Below the pieces are notes generated by a model. It did no database searches, had not been told where the DNA came from, and worked only from the letters and a program-made list of their open reading frames with translations. The position numbers and the translations under genes were made by a program. From assembly GCA_026261815.1 (NCBI GenBank), contig JAMPIT010000269.1, positions 434,001 to 498,000 of the forward strand: 64,000 bases of DNA. Reading direction: 5' to 3'. How positions within the stretch are numbered: position 1 is the first letter of the stretch; every line of letters begins with the position of its first letter. This document shows positions 45,535 to 55,606 of this stretch, in pieces. The DNA comes from Monarcha castaneiventris obscurior. Its lineage: Eukaryota > Chordata > Aves > Passeriformes > Monarchidae.

Positions 45535-45545
45535 AGGGAAATGAG
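45382..45545 (-). promoter_or_regulatory. Poly-purine BMP1 leader and adjoining CpG island
   Basis: Immediately upstream of the BMP1 ATG, the minus strand is about 140 nt of A-runs and GA-rich sequence (plus strand: T-runs at about 45397-45414, 45447-45472 and 45493-45534). A CpG-rich block from about 45545 to 46070 follows and is likely the promoter. If transcription starts there, the mRNA leader would be almost all purine. Confidence 0.55.
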
Positions 45546-46084
45546 ATCTGGCGGGGGCGGGTTCAAGCGCGGAGCTCGGCCCCTGCAGCCCCGGGCGCAG
45601 GGCTGGGAGCGGGGCCAGCGCCGGGGGGGCGGCGGGGACGAGCGGTTGCGGGGACCCGGCCCCCGGTAGCCCCCGCTCCTGCCCCTCCGCAGCCCCCCGG
45701 GCCCGCTCCTGCACCCCCCGGACCGGGGCTGGCCCGTCCCGTCCCGTCCTGCACCCCCCGGGTCCCGTCTCGTATCCCCCGGTACCGATCCTGCTCTCTC
45801 CGGTACCGTCCCGTACCCCCCCCGGTACCGACCCTCCCCATCCCATCTCCGCTCCCCGGTACCGATCCTGGTCTCCCTCGGTCCCATTCCGTATCCCCCC
45901 GGTCCCCAGAACCGATCCCTCACCCCGGTATCGCTCCTGCCCCGCTCGGCTCCTGCCCGGTATTCCCGGTCCGATCCTCGTTCCCCTCCCGCTCCCCTCC
46001 GGTGTCTCCCAGCCCCGTTCCTTCCTCCCCCTCGGTCCCATCTCGCATTCCCCGGTACCGATCCAGACCCCCCAGCACGCCCTG

Positions 46085-46895
46085 GATCGATCCTGGCCCC
46101 CCCATATTCCCAGATCCCCCGATATTCCCAGACCCCCCGATATTCCCAGACCCCTCGATATTCCCAGACCCCCCCGATATTCCCAGACCTCCCGATATTC
46201 CCAGACCCCTCGATATTCCTCCCCCGATATTCCCAGGCCCCCCGATATTCCCAGACCCCCCCGATATTCCACCCCCAATATTCCACCTCTCCCAGCCCCT
46301 ACCCGTCCCCTTCGGTGCCATCCCGTGTCCCCCAGCACCAACCCCGCACCCCCACATTGCCCAGTCCCACACCCCATATCCTACTCTGCTCCCCCAAATT
46401 CCCGCCCCACATCCCTGCTCCTGCATTCCCTGCCCAGTCCCACACCCATATCCTACTCTGCTCCCCCAAATTCCCGCCCCACATCCCTGCTCCTGCATTC
46501 CCTGCCAGTCCCACACCCCATATCTACTCTGCTCCCAAATTCCCGCCACATCCCTGCTCCTGCATTCCCTGCCCAGTCCCACACCCATATCCTGCTCTGC
46601 TCCCCAAATTCCAACCCCACATCCCTGCTCCTGCATTCCCCACATTCTCCAGACGTGCTCCCTCTATCTCCTGGTCGTGGACCCCAAGTCCTTGCATTCC
46701 TGGTTCTGGACCCTTTATCCTGCACCCCACATCCTGGTGAGCCACCCCAGGAACGGGAAAAGCACCCCAGGAATGGGAAAAGCACCCCAAGAACTGGAAA
46801 AGCACCCCGGGAACAGGAAAAGCACCCCAAGAACTGGAAAAGCACCCCAGAAACTGGAACAGCACCCCAGAAACTGGAACAGCACCCCAGGAATG
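46085..46895. repeat. Three short minisatellites upstream of BMP1
   Basis: At 46085-46285 the unit is 'gatattcccagaccccc' (about 18 bp). At 46370-46640 it is about 65 bp and includes 'ctgctcctgcattccctgcc'. At 46740-46890 it is 'agcaccccaagaactggaaa' (20 bp). Confidence 0.9.
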
Positions 46896-46899
46896 GTGG

Positions 46900-49489
46900 G
46901 CAAGGATCCCCGGAGAAGGATGAGCACCCCAAAACTGGCCAAACACCCCAAAAGTGGGATGACCACTTCGGGGATGGGGTGTGGGAGCACCCTGGAACCT
47001 CCAGGAGCTGGGTGGATGAGTTTTTGGGGAGCAGGGTGAGCCCCCCAGGGCGATCCCAGCGTGGCCGGGTGCCAAGGCAGGGACACACAACCCCTTGAGG
47101 TGTCCCTCCTGCACATTCCAGCCCGGGAATGCTGCAATTGGGATGGGGCCTGAGCGAGTCCCCTCCGCTGCCCCGAGGCCTGGCTCATCCCGTGCTGCTC
47201 CTGCTGCTTCTCCAAACCCATCCCTCTCCTCTCACAGCGCTCCCAGAGCTCGCATTAACTTCGTTTTCGAAGATTTTAATTGTTCCCTGTGTCCGATGGC
47301 CTCCACGGGGACCCACTGGGTGACACCAGCATCCCTCCCCTGCCCACCAAGCCCCCAAATCCTCTTTCTCTTCACTTTTGGGGACCCCTCCACATCCAGG
47401 GCCTGGCTCATTCCCACCGGGAACGGCAGAACCTCCTTCACCCCTTATCTCGGTCGCTGTTTTCCTCCCCCATCCATCAGGATCATCCCAGGATGTTTTC
47501 CTCGTTCTCCTTTATTGCAAAACCCACATCCAGCAAAACTTCCCTCCTCAAGCAGATAAATAAACCCCGGAAAACCGGGCTGGCTCCGTGTCCCCACTCT
47601 GCCCCCGGCCCAGACGTCGCGCAGAGCATCCCAGGGATGGGAATTTGGGGAGCAACTCCTGGATTCAACCCCAGCCTCGAGCCGCTCTCCCAAGAAAACA
47701 AACAAACCGGGCTTTGGAATACTTTTTTGTTTTCCTCCTGGGCTCGGGCTGGGGAGGATGTTTGCGGGCCGAGTCCCTGGATGATGTCAATCCATGATGT
47801 CAGGATCCAGCCGTTGCTTTCCACCCTGAGATCGCCCCTTTCTCACGGAGCGCTCCGGGGAGCCCGGGCTCTCCGAGGAGGCTTTTCCCAGCTCGGCTTT
47901 CCCACGCCAGCCTCAGCTCCTGGGACCCGGCTCCCTTGCAGCCACACTGGTGGCCCTGGATGCCACTGGCCACCGGCATTCCAGCCTGGAGCCCTACCTG
48001 GAGCAGGAGCTGAGCATCCCACCCGGCCGGAGAGATCAGGATGGGAATTTCCTCGTCAAAAGAGTGGCAGTGGGAGCACCAGGGTGGATGTGCCCTGGCA
48101 CGGGCACACGGATTCCAGCGCTCCTAGCTCAGCCTGCCCGCCCTGCAGGGCTTCCTTGGCATCCTGGAGCTGCAGGTGGGCGATGCCAAAGCCTGGCACC
48201 GGCACAGCCCTGAGGGTGGGGGGACACCGGGAGCTGCCAGGAGCGTTCCTGGATCCCACCCTCGGCTCTCCGTGGTTTCCAACCCCAAAACCTCCACGGC
48301 AAAGAGGAGCCCGGGGTGTTCCCAGGAGTTTTTCCCCCCCATGGAATCAGGAGCAGTGACCCCCTTGGAGAGCCCCGTGCAGTGAGTGACTGGCACTTGA
48401 TTGCCACCCAGAGTGGCATCTCCTCTTCCCAGGGATGGGATTTCCCCCTTCCAGCGCCTGATGAGGGGGGTTTTACTCTGATTTTCCCTGCCAGGACTCC
48501 CCAGGTCCCCACTGTGGCGCAAACCTCCGGAAATCGGGATACCGGAATTATTGCACAAGGACCTGGGGGCTCTGCCAATTTTCTGACGCCTCCTTCAGCT
48601 GCTCCAGCCTTGTGGGGGGAGGCTGAGGGGGTTTGGGGGGTCAGGGAGGGTTTGGGAGTGGACACCCCGGAGCCGTGGGAGGGTCTGGATGGATGCCCCA
48701 CATCCAGGCCAGCTGCAGGAGCAGCTCCCCTGCTGCAGGGGTGGGAATGGGGGCTGGATCCCGGGGTGGGGGCAGTGGGGGGCTGGTGGTCCCGGCTTTG
48801 GGGCCGGCCTGAGGCAGCTGTGGGGTTGTGGGGCTCCCATTCCCAGGGGGATTGGATGGGATGCTCCCTGTTCCTCTTCTCAGCCCCAGGCCAAAGTCCT
48901 GGTCCCGATAATTCCTGGTCCTAATGATGCCAGGATCTCATCCTAATAAAGCCTGATCCTAATAGAACCTGCATCCTGGTCCTAGTGATGCCAGAATCTG
49001 ATCCTAATAAAGCCTGATCCTAATAAAACCTGCATCCTGGTCCTAATAAGTCCTGATCCTAACCGTACCAGCATCCCAGTCCTAATAATGTCTGATCCCA
49101 GTAACCCCAGCATCCCAGTCCTGATAACTCCTGATCCCAGTAACACCTGATCCCACTGACACCAGTACCTCACTCCTAACAACTCCTGATCCTCGGAACA
49201 CCATCCCGACCCTAAATAATGCCTGATCCTAATAGTACCAGCATTCCAGTCCTAATAACTCCTGAGCTTAATAAAGCCTGATCCCAACACCAGCGCCCTC
49301 ATCCCGACAACCCCAATGCTTGTAATGCCTGATCCCGATAACTCCCGATCCCAACAGCACCAGCATCCCTGTCCTAAACCATCCCAACCCTAATGTTCCC
49401 TGTCCTCGGGCAGCGTCTGGTGGCAGCGGCTGCTTTCGGCACAGGCTGGCTCCAGGAATAGCTCCCAGACCTGATTCCTGCCCTCCTCC
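46900..49489. other. Intergenic BMP1-SFTPC region, no gene seen
   Basis: Mostly unique GC-rich sequence without recognisable exons, followed at 48895-49400 by a degenerate array of 'cctgatcctaataaagcc'-type units (repeated AATAAA-like motifs that belong to the repeat). A short noncoding RNA cannot be excluded. Confidence 0.5.
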
Positions 49490-49495
49490 TTTATT
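49490..49495 (-). terminator. Possible poly(A) signal of the cysteine-rich SFTPC paralog
   Basis: AATAAA on the minus strand (TTTATT on plus), about 640 bases past the stop codon at 50138. No closer canonical signal was seen. Confidence 0.4.
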
Positions 49496-50137
49496 CCAGC
49501 CTGGCAGAGGACAAACCCATTTTTCAGGCCAGCTCTGGCAGCAGGATGGGGCAGCTCAGGTCAGGCAGCCACACTCGGGGGGTGCCCTCCCGTGAGCCCC
49601 CCCAAAGCCGTGGCTGCGACAGAAATTCCCCCAAAATCCAAGCTCGGAGCCCCCTCGAGGCATTTTTTTTTTTTTTTTTTTAAAGGCAGGGGGAAGGCGG
49701 GAGCTGGCGGGAGCCGGCAGCGAAGAACTGGAACGGAGGATTGTGTTTTCTTTAAATGTCATGTTTTTTTAAGCTCGTTTTTTGCACTTGGGTTTGGCGA
49801 AGCTGAAGAAGATTTAAGTGACAAACCAGCTGTCCCCCGGCGCAGCGCGGACACCCCCGCCCTGCCTCCGCTCCGGCCCCGCTCCCGAGACCCCCCCGAG
49901 CCCCTCCAGCACCGACCCCCGGACCCCTCCTCACCCCCCGCACCCCAAAATCCGCGTGGGTGGCTCGGGGGTGGCCGCGGAGGGGTGGCCGATGCTCCCA
50001 GCGGGTCTGTGGCTGCCAGGGGTGCTGCAAAGGCAAAGCTGGCCCAGTGAGGGTGCTGCAGGGTGGGTGGGGGTCCCCCCGCACCTCGGGGGTCGCGCAG
50101 CCCCCCCCTGCCCACCCTGCAGACTCACCCCGAGGGG

Positions 50138-50258
50138 TTAAGCCCAGTAGACGGGGAGGAGGCTGCAGAGGATGCTCGCAGTGGTGCCCAGGAGGGAGCC
50201 GTCAGCCACGGGCACGGAGATCCTGTCCTCAGCCTGGATGAAGAATCAGGGGGGATTC

Positions 50259-50306
<48 letters not shown>

Positions 50307-51627
50307 TTCATCTTCATCATTCCTCATCGCGGGGGGGGGCTGCACAAGGCTCTGAGCCCCCCACTCCCACCCTGCCCCAGCCCGGTCCTCACCTGCCGGC
50401 GCTGGAAGATCTCGACCACGGTGTCCAGCCCCGGGACGTTGTCCTTGTCCACCAGGGTCACGTAGCAGGCGCGGTGCCTCCGGGCTCTGTAGCTCACCAG
50501 CAGCTGTTGGAAGCCAGACCCGGCTCGGCTCCATCCCATCGCTCCCTCCCCGTCACCCCCAGGACCCCCCCCACTCACATTTTTATAGTCATAGATCACC
50601 GTGGCCGCGTTCCCGTCCCCGCTGTCCAGGTAGAAAGTGGCCGCGTCCTCTTCCCAAGCCGGTCCAGTCCCCAAAGCGCCCCGCAGGACCTGGAGTGGGG
50701 AGAGGGGGGGATCTCAACCCCTTCCCGTGGGCATCGGGGGGTCCTCACTGTCAGCACCGGGGGCTCCCCACTCACGGTGTCGGCGCGGTGCTGGCCAACG
50801 CTCAGCCACATCAGCAGGGCGCCGGCCACGATGACCACCAGCAGGACCACCACGACCACGGCGATGAGCAGGCAGCGGAGGCGGCCGCAGCTCAGCAGCT
50901 TGCGGGGCAGGTAGCAGAGCAGCCGAGGGACGAAGCACAGGGACTTCTTGAGGCAGCCACCGCAGCCGGGGCATTTGGGGCACCCGAGGCACTTGGGGCA
51001 TCCGAGGCACTTGGGGCACTTGGGGCAGCCGCAGCACTTGGGCAGGCAGCAGCACCGGGCGCATTTGGCGCAGCATTTGCTGCAGCACACGGTGCAGGGC
51101 AAGCAGCAGCCTGGGCAGCAGCAGCCGTTCCCCGAGTCCTGGGGGTGAGGGAAAGTTGGGGGGAGATGGGGTCAGTGGGGGGGAGATGGGGCCAGTGGGG
51201 TGGAGATGGGGTCAGTGGGGGGGAGATGGGGTCAGTGGGGTGGAGATGGGGTCAGTGGGGGGAGATGGGGTCAGTGAGGGAAGATGGGGTCAGTGGGGGG
51301 AAGATGGGGTCAGTGGCGGGGAGATGGGGTCAGTGGGGTGGAGATGGGGGTCAGTGGGGGAGAGATGGGGTCAGTGGAGTGGAGATGGGGTCAGTGGGGT
51401 GGAGATGGGACAGGGGGACGCGGGAGGTTGGGGGTGGGATTGCTGCAGGGAGCAGCTCTCATCCCGCTGCCCCCCAGCATCCCTTGGACATCCCACAGCC
51501 CAAATCCCCATCCCAGGCGCTGGTGCCTTGCTGGGATAAACTGGGCAAAGCCCCGTGCCCAGCTGGATGCCACCCTGCAGGGACTCACCTCCTCTTCAAG
51601 CACCACCTGCTTCATGCTGCTCTCCAT
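50138..51627 (-). CDS. SFTPC: SFTPC paralog A: proSP-C-like BRICHOS protein with a cysteine-rich N-terminal segment
   Basis: Surfactant protein C precursor family (type II membrane protein, lumenal BRICHOS). Exons: 51627-51589, 51138-50776, 50689-50579, 50503-50393, 50233-50138, all phase 0, 239 aa. Residues 1-13 (MESSMKQVVLEEE) are followed at about 19-75 by a segment with 25 Cys, including CCC runs and CPKCLG repeats. Next come juxtamembrane Cys (RKLLSCGRLRC) and the helix LLIAVVVVVLLVVIVAGALL (about 103-122), strongly like mature mammalian SP-C. The BRICHOS domain keeps its two Cys (about 184 in HRACYV and 231 in ILCSLLP) and ends PVYWA. A TATA box lies 88 bp upstream. Gene B, with the same exon plan, lies 2 kb upstream. 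The Cys-rich segment has no counterpart in the mammalian proSP-C I know; palmitoylation or metal binding is conjecture. Family membership is certain; orthology relative to gene B is not. Confidence 0.93.
50256..50320. repeat. (CAT)n microsatellite, last intron of SFTPC paralog A
   Basis: About 17 consecutive 'cat' triplets followed by 'cttcat' variants. Confidence 0.95.
51150..51415. repeat. Minisatellite, unit about 20 bp, first intron of SFTPC paralog A
   Basis: About 13 copies of 'gggggagatggggtcagt' lie just upstream (minus strand) of the cysteine-rich exon. Confidence 0.93.
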
Positions 51628-51714
51628 GGCTGCCTCCTCCTCCTCCTCCTCCTCCTCTTCCTCCTCCTCCTCCTCCTCCCATTCCCAGCCCAGCCTGGCC
51701 GCAGAGAAGGGGAA

Positions 51715-51721
51715 TTTTATA
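51715..51721 (-). promoter_or_regulatory. TATA box of SFTPC paralog A
   Basis: TATAAAA on the minus strand, 88 bp before the ATG. The interval holds a (GGA)n leader (plus-strand CTC run at 51633-51680). The flanking sequence resembles the TATA region of paralog B, supporting tandem duplication including the promoter. Confidence 0.75.
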
Positions 51722-51729
51722 CCGGGGCA

Positions 51730-53480
51730 CCGGGGTGGGGACCGGAGCGGCCCCTGTGAAGGGTTTGGTGGCCCCGGGGTGCAGCCTGGCCCTGGCATGT
51801 GACCCACTCCTCTCGTGTTTGCCAATCGCCCGCTCCCCGCTGGATCCTCCTGGGAACCTGCGGCTCGAGAGGCTCCGAGGGCACTGGGTCAAGGATCCTC
51901 ATCCCCAGGCACGGGGACTTCTCTGGTGCCCAGGAGCGAGGTGGCAGGGCCAAAGCAAACCCTCCAGGGTGGAGCATCCGGCCGTGGCGAGCCCTTGGCT
52001 CGTGTCCCTTGGCCAGCTCGGGCACCTGGAGCTGCTTGATGTGGCGAGGAACAAACAGGACATTCAAGAGTTCCTGTAATCCGCAGGGATGGGGCGGGAA
52101 CGGGGTCACCGTGGCGTGGGGAAGTGTCCCTGATCCTCATTTTTTGGTCCTGAGGGTGCTCAGACCCCGCTGCTGGTGGCTTTTGGGGCTGGCAGAGATG
52201 GGGCTGTGTGATCCCAGTAACACCAGCACCCCGCTCCTGACAACTCCCGATCCCACAGTGTGGATTTTTTTGGGGTGAGGGGGTTGTAACTCTGGCGTGT
52301 CCCCCTCAGGTGGCAGGGGGACGCTGCTGGGCCTTGGTTTTGCCCACCCACGAGCCCCTGCTGCAGCTGGGCTCAGGCTGGGACCCCTCTGGCCACCCCT
52401 GGGACCCCCAACACCCTCAGTGGGGTGCTGAGGGGTGAACGCTGCCTCCTTCCCCAGGGTGCCAAGGGCCACGAGAGCCCCGTGAGTGGCTCCTGGTTGT
52501 TTGTTCCCAGTCCCCGTGGGAGCTCCTAGCACCTTTCCTAGCCCTGGGCACCCTCTTGACCCAGCTCCTTATCACGGGCAGGGTTTTTTTTGGGAAGCAG
52601 AGCTGCTGGCTCCGAGTCAGCACACGGGGAACGTGCAGCGTCCCTCCTGTTCCCAGCAAAGTGTCACCCTGCTGTGACCCCCCCTCCTGTGCCCCTGGGG
52701 GTGGTTTTGGGGACAAAACCGAGTCTGCAGCCCTGGAAAGGTCAAATTTTTCCCCTCCCAGCCCCGCTGCTTCCCAATTTTTCAGCGCAGCACTTGAAAG
52801 CGGCCCCAAAGGTTGTTGCCAGAGGATGTGGGGCAAGAAGGGCTGGAAGGGATGGGAAAAAGGAGAGGGTGAGGATGGGGAGGGAGCTGGAGCAGGTGGA
52901 TCGTGGTGTCTGTGGATAACCCAGGGCTTGGCTGTCACGGGGGATGTGGCACAGTCCCAGGAGGGGACAGGGTTGGGAGCATTTCCCAGAGGCCTGGAAG
53001 TGCAGAGGTTGCTCCTTTCCACCTCACCCTCAGTCCTCCAAACGGGGAGGGCACAGATGGGGGGCACTGGGAGGGCACAGATGGGGGGCACTGGGAGGGC
53101 ACAGATGGGGGGTACTGGGGGCACTGGGAGGGCACAGATAGGGGGCACTGGGAGGGCACAGATGGGGGGCACTGGGGGCACTGGGAGGGCTCAGATCGGG
53201 GGCACTGGGAGGGCTCAGATGGGGGGCACTGGGAGGGCACTGGGAGGGAACTGGGAGGGCACAAATGGGGGCACTGGGAGCATCCTCTGCCATTGTTCTG
53301 CTGCCCCTCGTGTTTGATCCCTCCCAAGCTCCTCTCACCCCAAAGTGAGGGATTCCCCTCCCCACCCTGCACCCCACAAAGAGCCACCCTGGGCCACCCT
53401 GGGCCACCCTGGGCCACCCTGTCCCTGTCCCCATCAGCCCAGGAAGGACAGGAGCACCACGTGAAGGAGGGGGCACAAGG
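51730..53480. other. Spacer between the two SFTPC genes
   Basis: It contains a 24-bp minisatellite at 53035-53275 ('gggagggcacagatgggggg' plus 'cact') and otherwise unique sequence. No third BRICHOS gene or remnant exon was found. Confidence 0.6.
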
Positions 53481-53481
53481 T

Positions 53482-53487
53482 TTTACT
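53482..53487 (-). terminator. Variant poly(A) signal of SFTPC paralog B
   Basis: AGTAAA on the minus strand, about 220 bases past the stop codon. An A-run (plus-strand T-run at 53524-53541) lies between. It is a plausible but non-canonical signal. Confidence 0.4.
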
Positions 53488-53708
53488 TTGAAGACAGAAG
53501 CAAACCCCAAAGCAAATCCCACTTTTTTTTTTTTTTTTTTACGGCCAGAGCAGCGGTGCCAAGCGACAGCGCATGGAGCACCCCCTTGGCGATGCCCCCG
53601 GGCACGGGGATGAGGAGGAGGAGAAATTCCCGGGGCATCCCGCCTGGAAGGTGACGTGCGGGGCAGTGCCACCCCCATCTCGCTGTGCCACCCCTCTGGG
53701 AGCTGCTG

Positions 53709-54686
53709 CTAGGCCCAGAACACGGGCACGGCGCTGCAGAGGATGTTGATGGTGGTGCCCAGGATGGAGCGGTCAGCCAGGGGCACGGCCTCGTCCCCAG
53801 CGCCCTCATCCTGCCGGACAGAGAACAAAGCGATGATTTCCACCCTCAGAGGGGACAAACCCCCAACCTCACATTCCCCAGGGTGCAGGGGCTGGGCTGT
53901 GCCGAGCCCAGCGCGGCTCCAGCTCCATCCCAGCGGGATGGGCAGCGCTCACCTGCCGCCGCTGGAAGGTCTCGGTGACCGCATCCAGCCCCGGGAAGTT
54001 GTCCTTGTCCACGCGGGTGATGTAGCAGGCGCGGTGACGCCAGGACCTGTAGCCCACCAGCAGCTTTTTTGGGGACAGAGCGGGGTGAGCTCAGCTCAGC
54101 CCTGGCCCCGCAGCGCGTCCCCGGCTCCCCACGCACCTTGCCGTAGTCGTACACCACCGTGGCCGAGGCGTTGAGCCCCTCCCGCACCGCGAACGTCCCG
54201 GTCCTTTCCTTCTTGCTCACGGCGAGCTGCTGGGGGGTCCCCTCGCCATCCAGCCCCTGGATGGTCATCCGCAGCACCTGCCAGCGGGAGAGGGCTCAGG
54301 GAGCTCTGCGGGGCCCTAAACCCGTCCCTACAAAGCTCCGGCGTCATCCCAAATCCCCCTCCCGGAGCCGGGTCCCTGCCGGGCCTCACCGTCTCGGCGT
54401 GGGACTCGCTGAGGTGCAGCCCCAGCAGCAGGAAGGTGACGTTGACCACCACGAGGGCCACCAGCACCAGCACCGCCATCAGCAGGAGGCTCCTGAGCTC
54501 GTGGGGGATGCAGGGCAGGCGCGGGGACTCGGTGTACCTCTGGTGGGGGACACAGGGCAGTGCCCGGCTGAGCTGCCAGGGCTCGGGGGTGGCAGCGGGG
54601 GCTCGGCCTCACGCCCGGGGTGGGTGCTGGGTGCTCCTTACCGGAGGTGCCTCCTCCATCAGCGCCTCTTTGGAGCTGTCGTCCAT
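53709..54686 (-). CDS. SFTPC: SFTPC paralog B: proSP-C-like BRICHOS protein without Cys-rich segment
   Basis: Exons: 54686-54642, 54539-54390, 54277-54137, 54063-53953, 53810-53709, all phase 0, 182 aa (human proSP-C 191-197). It begins MDDSSKEALMEEAPP, like human MDVGSKEVLMESPP. One Cys (about 25) precedes a hydrophobic segment at about 33-55 (MAVLVLVALVVVNVTFLLLG) that lacks the long valine run and contains an Asn. The linker GLHLSESHAETVLRMTI is very close to the mammalian one. The BRICHOS domain has Cys at about 125 (HRACYI) and 174 (ILCSAVP), a possible N-glycosylation site NAS at about 101, and ends PVFWA. The exon 4 acceptor is unusual: its AG follows an A-run rather than pyrimidines. 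A TATA box lies 47 bp upstream. Overall it looks like the canonical SFTPC in linker and N-terminus but not in the helix. Confidence 0.93.
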
Positions 54687-54732
54687 CTCTCCGTGTGCTC
54701 TTGTCCCTTCTGCCAGCCCGAGGCCAGGGGGA

Positions 54733-54739
54733 TTTTATA
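54733..54739 (-). promoter_or_regulatory. TATA box of SFTPC paralog B
   Basis: TATAAAA on the minus strand, 47 bp before the ATG, preceded by a 'ggatcc' context. Sequence between TATA and ATG ('cagcccgaggccaggggg' on plus) resembles that of paralog A. Confidence 0.75.
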
Positions 54740-54744
54740 GGATC

Positions 54745-55600
54745 CCGGGTGGCTGGGCAAGGCTGGGGCCACTCCAGCCGCCGAGGTGCCACTCGTGCTG
54801 TTTGGTTAACCCAGGAGAAGAGCCCAGGGAAGGGACACGAAACCTCCGAGGGCCCTTCCCTGGCATTTATCCGGCAGCGGCGGGGGTGCCAAAGCAAACA
54901 GCGGGCAGTGCCCGCCCTCCACACCCAGTCCGGGGCTGTGGCAGGAGGGGGGCCCAGCACGTCTCCGGGGGGTGCTGCACCCTCGGTTGTGCACGGGCAG
55001 CTGCGTGTGCCCCCCCCGGGTGGGGAAGGAGCTGGCTGAGCTCATTGTTCCCGCGGGCTCCGTGCCAGGGACGGCGCAGATGGACGCCTGGCATGGGAGA
55101 GATGGGTGCCTGGGACGGACGGGTGCCCGGGGTGGCGTGGATGGGTGCCCAGTGTGCTGTGGAGGCTGCGGACACAGCGGGCAGCGAGCCGAGCTGGGGG
55201 TGCCACTACCGGGGGCATCACCCCTGTCCTGTGCCCCCCACCCAGCCCTGTGCACCCAGAGAGCGCCCGGTGATCCCCAACCCGAAATGGGACCCCGGGT
55301 TTGGTGGATGCCGCGGACACGCGTGCCCGGGGATGCTGGAGCTGTCACTCAGCTGCATCCCTCCCTCCTTCCTTCCCTCCTTCCTTCCTTCCCTCCCTCC
55401 CTCCCTCCCGCAGCGCCGGGCATGGTGTGCTGCAGAGCCGCGGGTCAGGCAGCCTCCGCCGCTTCTCCTCCACGCTGAGATCTCCGGGGAAAAAAAAAAA
55501 CTACAAACAAAACCAAAAAATAGGAAAAAAGGCTTTTTCATAGCTCCCGGGCACAGCAGCGCTAGGAGCAGCTCCCGCCACCAAGCAGGGATAAGGCCAG
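54745..55600. other. Divergent spacer between SFTPC paralog B and LGI3
   Basis: Head-to-head intergenic region. A (CCTT/CCCT)n tract at about 55356-55410 and a short A-run at about 55490 are the only repeats. It must contain the LGI3 promoter, but no TATA box or strong motif was identified. Nothing coding was seen. Confidence 0.5.
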
Positions 55601-55606
55601 GGCGTG

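Noticed and set aside
48895..49400. Many AATAAA motifs suggesting clustered poly(A) sites
   Set aside because: They belong to a degenerate 'cctgatcctaataaagcc' repeat and no gene ends there on the plus strand.
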